A DNA stretch of 64,000 nt, taken from Escallonia rubra. Its lineage: Eukaryota; Streptophyta; Magnoliopsida; Escalloniales; Escalloniaceae. The notes beneath the pieces are model-generated. The model worked only from the letters and a program-made list of their open reading frames with translations, ran no database searches and was not told the DNA's origin. The translations under genes were made by a program, and so were the position numbers. The stretch spans positions 181,521 through 245,520 of the forward strand of contig JAVXUO010002114.1 in assembly GCA_033065855.1 (NCBI GenBank), given 5' to 3'. Below, one piece after another: positions 47,083-59,559 of the stretch. Numbering within the stretch: the first letter of the stretch is position 1; each line of letters opens with the position of its first letter.

Positions 47083-48359
47083 GGTGGCGTGGTGGTGGTT
47101 GATATGTGAGTGGTTGAGGAAGATGATGAATATATACAGGTGAGTTGGACCAAAACTATAGAAAATAAAAGCTAGAAGAATTTATTTTTATTTTTTTCTT
47201 TTGACAATTTTGCGCCTTACATAAGCCTTATGTGCCTCAACATGGGTGCTTAACGGGCCTGAGATTAATTGAAGCTTATAGCACGATCCGGTTGGATCAA
47301 TTAATGACTTCAATGGTCAGTCTGATATAAACGTGAGTACAAAAATCAACTTGACACTAGGCATAAGATTCACCTGTCATTGATGCATTTCACTCTTCCT
47401 AAATAACTGTGGATGAGATATAGCTATGTGGTGGCTTGGAACACTGAATATTATTCCTAAATCATGTTATTTTCATCAATTCGTGACTATATGAGATGTT
47501 GAATTCACATGTGTCATGTTAGAAGTTAACCAAATCAAATATTTAATTTTATTGCATTAGTTGTCAGTACATCATGCAATGAGTTGGCGGAGGAAACTAT
47601 CCACACACGGGTAGAATATAACTGCGAAAGTACATGTAGTTTTTTGTTTTTCCGGGGAGGGGGGCTACTTCCTCATCATGCACATCTGTGGTTCAATAAT
47701 AACTTGTGACCACTGAACAATATATAATTTCATTTCATTTCCAAATCAAGTTAGGGGCTCATTGTTTGTTCAAAGTTCAATTCAGCCTAAAATTGATGGG
47801 TACACTAAATGATTCTGAAACAACATTGATGCCTGCTGGTAGAAGTTTTCCAAAGACTGTTTATTGCTATGAGTGTATTCAACAGAACATGGGTTTGATG
47901 GTCAAATGTTAGAATTCTATTGAGAAAAAATTTCTTCATTAAATTGGGAAGAAAGTTAGCAAACCTTTTATATCCATTATTGTTTTGTTATGTCAAGAAA
48001 ATAAAAACATAGTACAACGTATATTTTATAACAAGTGATTACATATGTTTGTTTTGCTTCAAGTAATAACTAATTTTTTGGAATCCTTTCGTCTCGTTAG
48101 GTACCACCTATCTTAGTGGAAAAATTGAAGAACATGGGTCATGGTCCACAACTTTTTTGTTAAATAAATGAATACCTTAAGAGTGCAAGAGAGCTATTTA
48201 TGATAGCTATTGATGATTTTGCCCGTCATTTACTTTAAAAGGCCATACTTGGTGATATTTCTAATAGTTCTTTTGTAAAAATTGTGCTTGCACTTAGTTA
48301 CAAAGTGTCATTAATTGTGAAAAAGTCATCAAATAACACATTGTAGGACCACCAAGCAT

Positions 48360-49560
48360 CCACACTCACTTAGCTTACCCCGCACAGCTTCAACATGTCT
48401 GTTTAGGGAGACCGACTCACACAATATTGTACGGCCAGAGAGAATGCTCTCGATCTAGCCACCGGACCAATAGTCATACTGAGTACCATGGGGGCATTAG
48501 GAGACATGGTGAAGCAGATAGTGGTGGAGAAGGACCGAAGTTTGTCGGCAAGGCAAGTTAGGCATGATGCCCTCTGGAGACATGCTCTCATCTCGAATTA
48601 ACCCATAGGTCATGATCCTGGAGGCGTTGATAATCAAAAGTAACGTGGGTGTGATGGGGTCATAGCTCGGGGTTGCTTAGTGTCATGCGAGTCGCCCAAG
48701 GCAGATATATTTTCCCAAAGAACAAACCTAGCCTATCGCCAAGGGTTCTTATGGAGTGGAGCCCTTGGAGTGTCACGTGCCCTGCAAAGCGGGCCGAAGC
48801 ATGTTGGTGGAGAGATGGACCAACACTGCAATTATGTAGCATGGCAGCATGCCAGAAGCATGTTTGTATAAGTGGCTCAACGTACGTGTAGGGCGAACTG
48901 TGTGCAGTGCCGAGGGCACGCCCAATGAAGGTGGCGCATAAGCACAATAAGGAGTGTTGCACGGGGGCACATAATATGGAGACGACAGATAGGCGAGATC
49001 AGCAAAAGTAATGCTAGGGGCACATAGCGTGAAAATGGCGCTCAAATACAGTTGAGCGTCACTGGGTATAGTGACGACTGTTATGAAGCATGGAACTCTA
49101 AAGGAGCCATAAGCTAGATAAGTGTTTGAAATACCCAAATGTCTAAGGATGGAGCATGTGTATAGCTAGATGTGTCCCAAGATGGATTTCCTTGAGTTGA
49201 GTAGTAAGGGTGTAGAACCCATGAGTGTAGTGTTGGTGTCATAGCAGGTGAAATGAATATCGCTAGGTGGTATGTGTGTGTGAGGTAGGTTAGCTATGGA
49301 GGTGGCTTGGAGAAGGGTTCGATGATGGAGGGTGTTCTTGCGGGGTTGGAAAGGTGTGAGTTGGGGAGTGAAACGACACTCCCCCACCCGATAGCTACTC
49401 GTGGTTAGTGTGCCATCAGGTCGATCTAGGGGAAAGCAGCTAGGGGGTGTGTGAAAAGAGGGCATTGTATGGTGGGCAGTTAATTGAGGGGGCTTGGGAG
49501 AGGAAGGTTGGGACAAATGCCTCGAGGCCCGTGGCTAGGAGATCAAGGGCACACCTTCAT
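48360..49560. other. GC-rich, CpG-retaining block of unknown origin
   Basis: Composition changes abruptly near 48350 and returns to AT-rich after about 49560. Minus-strand frames at 48660-48962, 48773-49138 and 49166-49516 (100-121 residues) overlap in different frames, are rich in Pro, Ser, Thr and Leu, and show no known domain. It may be a transposon body, but I found no terminal repeats. Confidence 0.35.
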
Positions 49561-50276
49561 TGGTGCGTATAAGCTTTAGATTTTATTATTTATATTTTTA
49601 CAAAAATAGCGCGTTACACACGTGGCAAGCACTAGGTCCATTGGGATCTTAATTCTGAAGCTTGACCGTTAGTGCCTCGAAAAGCGACACAAGATCTATA
49701 GAGGTCAAATAACATCTACTGTAATTTATTTTCGTTTTAAGAGAAGTGTTTTGATTTCAGCTTATACCTTATGGTTAAAAATAATAATAATAAAAGAGAG
49801 AGGAAGCTATCACGGACGTAAGTACATTCTTATGCATATATGACCAGCTACACTTATATGAGGCCGCCATACTATTTTTTCAATAGATCCCTCTAAGCGA
49901 TGTTAAGGTTAGTTCAAATTTAAAGCATGTGACATTACATGTCAAACTCGTTGTGTGATTCAACGCTGATATCTCCAAGCGGCCGCCCTGCACTTGGCAT
50001 TTATGAGTTTGTCACAAACTGCTAGGTCTTGGATTCTTTTTTAAGATTTAAATAAATATGTTGTCATTGGCATCAAATATTGTGTTTCCTTGTGTAATTT
50101 ATAGGTAGAGTCCCTTTCATTTCATCAGTATTCATTGTTATTATCAGGTATGGACTTCAAAGTTCATCCCCCCATGACATTGTCACTAGATTGGAATTGC
50201 ATCGAAACGGGGGAGATGGAGTAATATTCATGCATGCTGGTTAACTACTGTACGATTCTCTTCCTTCCCTTTGAAG

Positions 50277-50311
<35 letters not shown>

Positions 50312-50918
50312 CCTCACATGTTGGTGAGTAAGAGTGTCCCTGACAAAGCATTCAAACTTCATGAGGGAGACAAAGAAACGGTCTAGGGTGGCTGTACATA
50401 GATTTAGTTTTGGGTCTGTGTCTTTCCCCGTTCTTTATTCACAATCATTTACTATAAAATTTGCATAATTTGTCCTCAAAGTCTTCGGCGTCGTGGGCAT
50501 CATCCCAATTAAGCCATTGTTGACCTAGTTTTTAACTGCAAATTAAACTGAAGGATCTGGCTGACTTAGGGTTTTGGATTAACTACCGATGAATGTGTGT
50601 GTGTATATGCTTATTAATAATCGGAAATTTTGTAAAGAATTACTTTTAGAATAAACTAATGGATTTTACATCTTTTAATTAGCCAAATGGCGTTACTAGT
50701 ATTATATAAAAGCATTCTTTTTTATTTTTTTGTGGGTTGCTTAAATACTTGTGTGAACCTACGTCTGGTTTCGTGTGGATTCAATAATAAGAATGCATGA
50801 TGGTGTGACCTAATTTCATGAGTATAACTCTTTTTTATTCTCGAAAAATCAATAAATATAGAAGGTGATATTATCTGGATAAATATATATTAGTTGGAAA
50901 AGGCCATCATTAGTTTTA

Positions 50919-52000
50919 GGGTTAATTACACTTATGTCCCTGAGGTTTAGGTGTAATTACAGTCAAGGACACAAAGTTTCAAAAGGTAACAAACCGTGTC
51001 CACAAACGTTAAAAAGGTAACACTTGAGTCCATCCATCAAGTATCCGTCCAAAAAGTGTACTTTTTCGGTGATGTCATCAATACGTATTTTTTAAATGAC
51101 AATACTACCCTTGTACTTTATATTTTCAATTAGGGTTTTCAAACCCTAATTTTAAAAATTAGTGTTTGAAATCCTAATATTCTTGAAACTTAGGGTTTTC
51201 AACTTAGGTTTTCACTAAATTTAGAATTAGGATTTTCAAATTAGATTTTCAAAGCCTAATTTAGGGTTAGGATTTTCAAATTAGGGTTTCAAGGGTTGCC
51301 AAAGCCTAATTTAGGATTAGGTTTCACACAGCCTTCATTCCCCACCCCGGCGCCGACACCTCCCCCCCCCACCCCGCCGCCGGCGACCTTAACAACTCAT
51401 GGCAGCGCCGTTTACCCCGCCGCAGCCTCAACCACACAGAGCAGCCCCGTTCACCCGCACCGCCGCAAAAGCCCCGACTCAATCCTCCCTCAAATCCATC
51501 TTCCATAGCTGTGACCCTAATCCTCCTTCAACACCCGCGCTGCGAGCCACTGTCGCGATGCCCCACCACAAGCCTCTGCCTCGACAAGCCACCGCGACAT
51601 GCCACCGGGACCCCAATCGCACCACCGTCATTCCTCAACACCACATACGCACCATCCCAACACCGCATACCACGACGACCCACTGTCGCGATCCACTGCT
51701 TCAAGCCACCGGAGGTGGTACCTTAGATCTGACCGTAGGTGAGATCTTGAAGGGTCTTGCAGGTGGAGGTGGTACCTGGTGGCCTGTGGATCCTTAGTGT
51801 AATAGGAAGATTGGTTTGAATTGAGATGGGTGGCATTTCAATAAATTACATTTGGAGTCATGGGCAATACGGTCATTTCTTCTAAACCGTTATGCATTCT
51901 TGTATTTCGTTAGGTCAAAGGACATAAGTGCCTATTTTCCAAACTTATGGACACGCATGTAATTATCCTATAACCTCAGGGACATAAGTGTAATTAACCC
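50919..52000. mobile_element. Non-autonomous Mutator-like element (Pack-MULE-like)
   Basis: Both ends read GGGTTAATTACACTTATGTC inward, and the inverted repeat is perfect for 29 bases, then continues imperfectly. A perfect 9-bp target duplication, TTAGTTTTA, flanks it (50910-50918 and 52001-52009). A 9-bp duplication and TIRs beginning with GGG are the marks of Mutator-like elements. Its interior has AT-rich TTAGGGTTTTCAA repeats (51130-51310), then a very GC-rich segment (about 51330-51790). No transposase is present. The corresponding site in copy A has no element. Confidence 0.92.
51330..51797. other. GC-rich cargo of the Mutator-like element
   Basis: CCG, CCACC and CGCC-rich sequence carries a plus-strand frame of 132 residues (51399-51797), rich in Pro, Thr, His and Ala, and a 71-residue frame in another phase. 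The composition contrasts with both the element ends and the host DNA and is typical of captured gene fragments in Pack-MULEs. I could not identify the donor gene. Confidence 0.45.
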
Positions 52001-52527
52001 TTAGTTTTATAGCCCTTAAACTAGGCCAATCTAGTAGTTAGAACATGTCCATATATGGTAGAACGTGATGTGAGCGAGCTACCTTTAACTGATGGTTACC
52101 AGTTTGCTTCTTCAAGCTTCCAACATAATTGTATATGTACCCCTTTATTTGTTGGAATTGGAAAGACAAAAAAGTGACGCACAACAACTAGGACTGTAGA
52201 TGAATATTACAAAATTCAAATATTTGTTCGCCTTTGCATTTGCATTTATCTAGAGATGACATATATTTTGATAGGTTAATATCTATTTTTGGTTTAAAAA
52301 AAAGAGAGAGCTAGAGAGAGAAACCCGCCTTTAAAGAGATAGGAGTACAAATACATATATGATAAAGCCTGTACAGATGATCTGTTAATATCTGTTCGGG
52401 TTACAAGATATTTTGTGTATCATCTTTTGCTTCATAAACATAGGTATTCAAAGTTATACTCTCTTTTATTTTCGGTCGTCACACAAAGTTATACTTCAAT
52501 ATCATATTTTTTTTATGGTGCATGATT

Positions 52528-55500
52528 ACCACATGTCATCCTTTCCAATCTCAAATGAACACTTAATCTAATGGATCCAATTATTCTTACACACAAAACT
52601 CAAATCGAGGAAAAACGCATATATAGCTTAAACTATTACACGGCCATATATCTTATCTGAAAGTTTTTTTTGTTTTCCCCTTTTACAATAACGACAGAAA
52701 ACGACAGAGACATGATTCACTTTTTCGTACTTTTAAGGCGATGACCCCATTTGGTTGTGCAACGTTCAATTCATGTGCGCTCTCTATGTTTACTACGTGT
52801 TTCTAAATTATGCAAAAGTTCAGTGACTAATTACGCACCCTTATAATTAGCCATTTCACTAGTTCGATTGCCTGTTTAGAAAAAGAAAAAAAAAACTAAA
52901 GATCCTAGTTTTTAGAAAGTGGCCCCGTACGTTTACGAAATTCGTTTTCTGTTTTTAGCAATGATGATGAAAAAGATTTATTTTTTTTGCATACTTTTAC
53001 CATTTTCTGTTTTCTTTTTGGATAAAATTACTCAAATAGTAACAAAAACTGAAAATACCTCAAAGGTGTTTTCGGCTTTTTCACTCAAACTTAACCCAAT
53101 ATAAAAAAAAATAGCTAAATTTTTTTTGGTGAAAATGATAAAAGTATGTGAACGGATTTTCAAACTGAACATGAAAATCATGAAAATGAAAACATAAAAC
53201 AAAATGGGCCATAGTTTGCCGGTGAACACTTGGAATATCAAAATGGGCCAAGGGTCCGTGAATTGGGCCCCGTAGGACTCTCCTGAAGACCCCAACTCCT
53301 TAAATATGGGCATTGAGTCATTTGGGTTTTTTTCGTAAATAACTTGGGCTGAGATTTGAGTCCAGTCCACTAGCCCAGCTAACAATTGGGCTTTCTGCTC
53401 TTTTAGTACAGAAGAATACAGGTTTTGGTAAGCAAAAAGTGCACATATTAAGGCCAATTTGTACCATATTGTTTAATTGTTTTAGGGCCAAAAAAAAAAA
53501 AGGATAATGTCAAGAAGTTTCGAAAATTGATATAAGTAACAGGTGTTGTTTAACGTGTTATTTGGGGTAATGCTGAAAGGTTGTTTATACACAAAAACAA
53601 AAAAACAAAATTTGTCTTTCTAGAAAACTGGAAAAAAAAAATCAAGTTGTTTGATACCATTTTCAGTTCTATAAAAACCTAATCAAATACTACATAAAAG
53701 TTTTGGAAACTTCTCCATTTAGGAATAAAAACAATTATTACTCGTCCAACGAGTTATACGTTGATTTAAAAATGTGTTTTCAATGGTAAATCACACTCAA
53801 GTTCAAAGTTTTGGCTTAGTACACTCGTTATCGCTAGCATATGTTAAAGCACACCAACACCTGAATATCTTTGGTTTTTTATGGATGGCGTTAATTTTTT
53901 GTGTGAAATGACGTAGTTACCTTTATTGACGCGTCAAATTTGCACTTCATGCCTTTAGGCCCGACAAAAGTGCCATTGATTAATAGTTTAGGGTATCTAA
54001 TCGCCCAAAATTATATCTAATCACCCAAAATTCTTTAAGCACTAATTTCAAAACCGCAATTAACTACGAGAAAGAAAAAACAAACATGAGGCGTCATGAG
54101 ATTCGAAAATTCAAATCCACACTGGATCTACATGCCGATAGAGGGAAAGATCGAAGCCAGTTCAGGTCAGGATGAATTGGTCGCGGTAGATGGGTTCAAC
54201 CATGGCTTATTGCACATTGGGGAGGCTTAGAAAGTATCTACCATGAAGTTTTCTTATCGTCAAGAATCTAGTGTTGTTTGATTTTATTTTTATTTTTATT
54301 TTTTTTTACGAATACCATTTTATTGAAGATTTATTCTTGGGGATTTTGGCCAATTGGGTTCTGGGTTTTGAAAATTTTAATTAGAGGCCAATAAGAACTA
54401 TTTGTACGAATTGACTCTGGATTTCTATTGGTTAATTGAGTTTACTGTAACCTAAATTAAATGGAAGGAAAGATCATCGTTGGGAAAAATCGAGATGCAA
54501 ATCCTACTGTGAGGGGTAGCGAGGGTAATTTTTATGCGTAAAGGTAGCGAGTGTAATTAGCCTACGGGTGAGTATATTTTTTCTTGTTTTCAAGCACAAA
54601 AAGAAACAAGAGTACTCAAACACTTTTTATTAGAATAAGAATAATGCATGTGCTTGCGTTGCACATGAGAATGAAAACAAGTAAAGTTTTATATAATTGC
54701 GTGTTATATAATTTGTAATCTACTGTTGCTTTCAAACAATACTTCGCTTGAATATAGTTAAATGAAAGTATGCATTTAGTTTGTAGTTATGGGGCCATAA
54801 AAGTTGTATCAAGATAACGAGCTATATAAAAGTTAACGCATGAAGGCAAAAAGCAACAACGATTTGATTTTGAAAAGGATTGCAAGATATCACTCTCAAT
54901 CAAACCAAATAAAGACCGAATAAAATCATAAACATTTTTATAAAATAGTAAGTCATTTAATGATGCTTCCAATGACCTAGATACGCCCGGGTCAAACTTA
55001 CCATACTTTCTACAACCACAAAGCGAATTCTTTTGCTACTCCTAACGAGCAGAAATTCATCCTAAAATAACTATTGGTCAAGCTCTCTCTCTCTCTCTCT
55101 CTCTCTCGCTCTCGTTTAGCAATATCATGAATAAGAATTTGGAAGTAATTGCATTTTATAGACTTCGCAAGTGCCCCATAGATAGCTAACGAGAGTAATC
55201 TACATCTGGCAAAACTTAAAACACACAAAGATTAACGTAAACTTTTAGAACTAGGTACAATTGCGCATCGCTAAGATTGTGAGGGCTAAATAAAATGTCT
55301 AATGCCTTTTGTTTCCTGGATTCTAACAATCGACCCGTCTTTGCATGTGTACAACTTAGCTTCTTTAACATAATCTCCATGCACCTGAACTAAAAACATG
55401 GTATGTAGCCCTGTTTTATAAGCAAATATGTACAATGTTTACTTTGACAAGGGAATACAAGGCTTGCATGACATTTGTTTTTTCAGTTAATAGTCATATG

Positions 55501-55710
55501 CTTTCTTTAGTAATTCTTACTGGTTATGAAATCATGAGCCGATATTTTTGTCAAACCTCTTGCACTTTGATACTTGTGAGAGAGTCACTTAACATTAAAC
55601 ATATGTTAAATAAATAAAACTTCTCGTGAATTCCCAAAAAAATAATAGTAATTACTGGTGAGACCAGCATTTAAACATTTGCACATATATATACTCTCTA
55701 TCTCCAAGTG
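52528..55710. other. Intergenic DNA
   Basis: No gene recognised. A weak, imperfect inverted repeat lies at about 52920-53215 (left TGGCCCCGTACGTTTACG, right side on the other strand TATGGCCCATTTTGTTTTATG; inner TACTTTTACCATTTTC against TACTTTTATCATTTTC) and may be an old hAT-type MITE, though no target duplication is seen. A (CT)n microsatellite is at 55083-55108. Confidence 0.4.
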
Positions 55711-55715
55711 CAGAT

Positions 55716-56844
55716 TGTTGGCCTTCAAGTTTACCTTCTTTATTTTGATGATTACAATTTATTGACCTGAGGTTTATCTAACGTGTGCATCAAGTACAAT
55801 TTCAGGTTACAATGAAATATAGTTACGCAAATAGTGTGGACCACTTGATGACAACCTCGGACTATAGACTTGCTTTCTTACTTCCTTCGTAAAAACTTTA
55901 GCTAAGTTTTCTTAAAGATCTAACAGACAAATTGAAAAGAACTGAATCAGAAATGTTTAGCTATTAAAATCCTTCTCAAAACTATTTTCAGAATCAAAAT
56001 CGTTGAGCAAACCTTTTGAACTTAGCCGTCGAAGGAAATGTGGATTCCTCCTACCAAATCCTTCGGTGTCAAAAATGTTGTTTATAAACATTTTCCTTCA
56101 ACGGCATTTAGCTTCCATCCGAATGAATTGGAACTCATTCGACCGATTCTCTATTTCGTTCGATTGTTTTGTGCAGTCGCTTTAAACCTTGGTTCTAAAC
56201 TAAAGTCATTCAACCAAATTGGTTCTTGATTAACTGATTTATTAGATTGTTTTGTCCCTTTAATACTTTTCAACGACCATATCTTCTATGTTTTTAAAAT
56301 GGACACTTGAGAGTTTCAAAAAAAAAATTCAATTGTCTAAAAAAACTCTCTCTAAGCTTTTTATCTCTCTCATTGCACATTTATTTCACCATAAGTTTCC
56401 GAGTGAGAAATTCTTTGAGAAACTTTGTAGAACAAACTTCTTAGTCAAGCTAGTTTGAGATTAAGTTCTTCCCGCCTAAGAAAGCTTAGCTCACTATTGT
56501 TTATTGTAAAATCTACTTATCAAGAACTGTAAGTTGTGTAAGAGTTTCAAGTTGTAAAATTTTTATCATTTGTAATTATTTATGAACCTTGTAAAGGTTC
56601 TGAGCTGTACTGAGGTTTAAGCTAGCACCTGAAGCTAGCTTGGAGATGAAATGCTCGAGTAGGGGTCTCCCTTGTTTAGAGTGCTCAGGGACTGGACGTA
56701 GACAGGTGGAGTCTAACCAATGTAATCTCTATGTAGTCTTTTGATTGTGATCATCTGGTTAACTAAACTTTTAAATTCTACTTAGTTCTACAAAAGCACA
56801 TATATGCCCCCTTCAAGGGTATATAGGGATCTATACAAATTACA
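55716..56844. mobile_element. Solo LTR, copia type
   Basis: The 1129-bp sequence starts TGTTGGCCTTCAAG and ends AAATTACA, with the 5-bp duplication CAGAT on both sides (55711-55715 and 56845-56849). Early on it has TTTTGATGATTACAATTTATTG, and late it has GAACCTTGTAAAGGTTCTG and GGGACTGGACGTAGACAGGT, phrases typical of long LTRs of plant copia elements. No internal region or second LTR is attached, so this is a solo LTR left by recombination. Confidence 0.85.
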
Positions 56845-57078
56845 CAGATGACTTAAAAACTCCTTTACGACTTCATGCGCCAAAATCCGCTCAGGCTAAT
56901 CATTCTCTCACCATAACTCCCTATATTTTCATTGAAGTCTTTCATTCTGATAACTCATCAGAAATTCAGTCCTTGTTTTTTCAAATCGATATTAGACTCC
57001 AATTTGCAGTTAACAAAGCAAGGGATACATCTTCCATCTGCTATACGAGATATGAGTATGATCTACTACTCAACAAAA

Positions 57079-57450
57079 CACCTACACATACCCCCCCCCC
57101 CCCCCAACCCACACAATCAATCGCGCGCACATAGGAAACACACACGATCAATCCCCCACACACAGACACACAATCAATTTGCACACACTGAACACACACA
57201 CACGCACTCACGCACACACACTGTCAATCAATCATGCACGCATTGAGCAAACATGGTCACACCACACACACAATCAATCATGCATACACTGAACATCCAC
57301 CCACCCCCATACACAAAATCAATCATGGACACAGAGCACAAATTGTCACACACGCGCGCGCGCATACACACACACAATCAATCGTGCACACACACAGTCA
57401 CACACCCACCCACTTACGCACACACGAATAATCTTGCACACACGAAAAAC
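57079..57450. repeat. Poly-C and CA-rich minisatellite
   Basis: A C run (57090-57105) is followed by about 350 bases of (CA)n broken by the recurring phrase CACAATCAATC (at least seven times) and short CG runs (CGCGCGCGCGCA near 57353). Long frames here come from low complexity. Confidence 0.9.
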
Positions 57451-57569
57451 ACACATCTTCTAAAAAGGAATCATGCCAGCGTAGTTCGGGAAGGGCGGGG
57501 ATATTGTTCGAGGTAGAGCTAATAATAACAAAGATTGGTCGTTGAACTATACCATAAGAAAAATTAAAC

Positions 57570-58440
57570 TCAACCTTTATCTGGAGCCGGAGTCAACAGT
57601 AAGAACGATTGGTTGCCAGAAAAAATTGTATCCCTAGAAGCCAGAGCCAACGGTAACAATAATTGGTCATCCAAGGATACTGATAAGAGTGCAAAAAATA
57701 ACATTTGCTTGTTACTGGAGCCACCAAATCTATTACAAAGTCTTATCCAGGTATTGAAATTTCTTGGATCTTTAAAAGGAAGACTTTGTAAGTTTCGGTA
57801 ACTCATATAATTAGATACCAGATGAATCAAAATAGGTCGATGTGGAAAATAAGACTCCCCACCCTTAAAATCCCGTTTGTGCCTCATAAAAAGAACTAGC
57901 GGGTTGATGGAATTATTGACAGACAAGGGCCTATATGTAGATGTGGGAGCCTCTAAATCGATTTGAGTGGTTGTCTAAATATACACAAAGGATAATAACT
58001 CAGACTATTATCTGAGCACCAAATCGATTTGGATGATTTGGATGGTCGTTTAGATATAGATAAAAGAATAATAACTATGTCTGTTGCTAGAGACACCAAA
58101 TCAATTTGAACGGTCGACGGACGGAGCCCTTAATCTAGATGACAGAGCCACCAAATCAATTTGGATGGTCGTCTAGATATACAAAAAGAATAATAATTAT
58201 GTCGGTTGTCGAAGCCACCAAATCGACTTGAGTGATCGACGGACAGAGTAAATGTTTGACTAAGAGGCAGGGCCAACAACGCACTCAAGCATTTGGTCGC
58301 ATAGTCAAAGTAAGGCTTATAGCCAAGAGCCAGATTCAACAATGCCCTCAAGCCGTTGGTCGCTTAGATACAAGGATGAAAGCTTTGGAAACATCACCCA
58401 AAGCCGGAGCCAAGAATGTCCAATGACAGTTGCTCATTGA
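57570..58440. repeat. Degenerate tandem repeats with AGCCACCAAATC-ATTTGGATGGTCG
   Basis: The phrase CCACCAAATC-ATTTG-ATGGTCGTCTAGATATA, followed by AAGAATAATAA-TATGTC, recurs about five times between 57948 and 58250. The surrounding parts repeat GAGCC-GAGTCAACAG-TTGGT (57590, 57640, 58320). The open frames on both strands are by-products. Confidence 0.65.
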
Positions 58441-59500
58441 GTGCCAAATATATCAATTCACATCTCAAAGTAATACGGAGAAAGTGTTGTTTTTGGCAAC
58501 AAAGCACGGATGTTGAACTAGCCTTACACCGTACAACATCGATGAACTTGGCAACAAATTCGAAGGATCATTAGATCCACCAATAATTTAGGAAAAAATG
58601 ACATACAAGCATGCAGGCATAGATGCATACAAATGTCGTAGAAAACACTCGAACATTTCTTCAGGAAACATGAAAGAATTTCATGCAAACACACAAGCAT
58701 GCATGAAGGATATATTTTTTTTGGAACGGTTGGCTTTTCACTATTATTTAAAAGAAATTTTAAAAAGTTCTAGAACCGGCCGGTTGATTAAAGAGTTGGA
58801 AAAACAAAAGAGAAAAACAGGAAAACCAGCCGATTGATCAGAAAGTTGGAAGAATAAAAGGGAAATCGGTGGGATGATCAGAGAGCTATTAAATTAGATG
58901 ACAAAAACCAGCCGGCTTCTCCGTTCAGAAACTGGGCACTAATTTTGCAATTTTAGGGTTTTCTTGCAAAGCCTAATTCTAATTAAACCATACCTCTTCT
59001 TTTTAGTTCCCAGTCCAAGAAGGAAATTACATAATCTAATTCCTCTCCAACTCAATTTGCTTGCTATAAATCCAAATAATCTTCCTTATTCCCCGAATCT
59101 CATCCTCATGACAATGGAGTTTTAGAAAATTAGGAGAGTACATGAAGGAGGCCATCAAATCTCCAATTCAAACCAATGAACCAATGACCATTCTTTTCTT
59201 ACTCTGAACCAAGTTACTCATCTCAGTAACTTGTTCTTCACAATTTAGGTTTGTATTTAACCATTAACCTCTAATTTTTATTCTTGCACACACCTTAGGG
59301 AATAACCAATCTGAGATTCTCCCATGCAATCCATGGCCCCGCATGTTATTTTTCAATTTGTCTTTATAACTTACATGCATAAACTGGTCGGTTCTTAAAT
59401 AATTCTTTTTCCTTGCTGTAATTGCATGCAACCCCTTCCTTAAACATTAGATGTAGGGTTCGCCGAGTTTGGCACGTCAACAGAAGAATAAATTACCAAA
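58441..59500. other. Unassigned DNA upstream of a PMD pseudogene
   Basis: It contains a short tandem repeat of ~50 bases (58775-58880, phrase CCAGCCGATTGATCAGA-AGTTGGAA). The rest is AT-rich without a recognised gene and may be the 5' region of the PMD pseudogene that follows. Confidence 0.35.
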
Positions 59501-59559
59501 TGCGCTAGAAGATTGAATAGTTGATACTGGCTTTGACATCTTCCTAAGCAGTTTGCATG

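Larger units (their letters stand above)
46165..50218. other. 4-kb segment between the two direct repeats
   Basis: No gene is recognised. It holds a short near-repeat of ~60 bases (about 46380-46500), a poly-A/(CA)n run at about 46700-46735, a tandem GT-rich repeat (46980-47105) and a CpG-rich block (48360-49560) that differs strongly in composition from the AT-rich surroundings. A purine stretch (AAACGGGGGAGATGG) lies directly before copy B. Confidence 0.45.
50219..52527. repeat. Direct repeat copy B, interrupted by a Mutator-like element
   Basis: This is the second copy of the segment at 44966-46164. Without the 1082-bp element and its 9-bp duplication it is about 1.22 kb. It begins GAGTAATATTCATGCATGCT and ends ATGGTGCATGAT. 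Confidence 0.9.

Noticed and set aside
44966-52527. Firm call of a complete LTR retrotransposon for the two 1.2-kb repeats
   Set aside because: Ends are not TG...CA, no 5-bp duplication was found, and the primer-site match is poor; kept as direct repeats.
52920-53215. hAT-type MITE
   Set aside because: The inverted repeat is only partial and there is no matching flanking duplication, so it is mentioned but not called as an element.
57079-57516. Protein-coding frames of 65-104 residues rich in His and Thr
   Set aside because: They are translations of CA-rich simple repeats in several frames at once.
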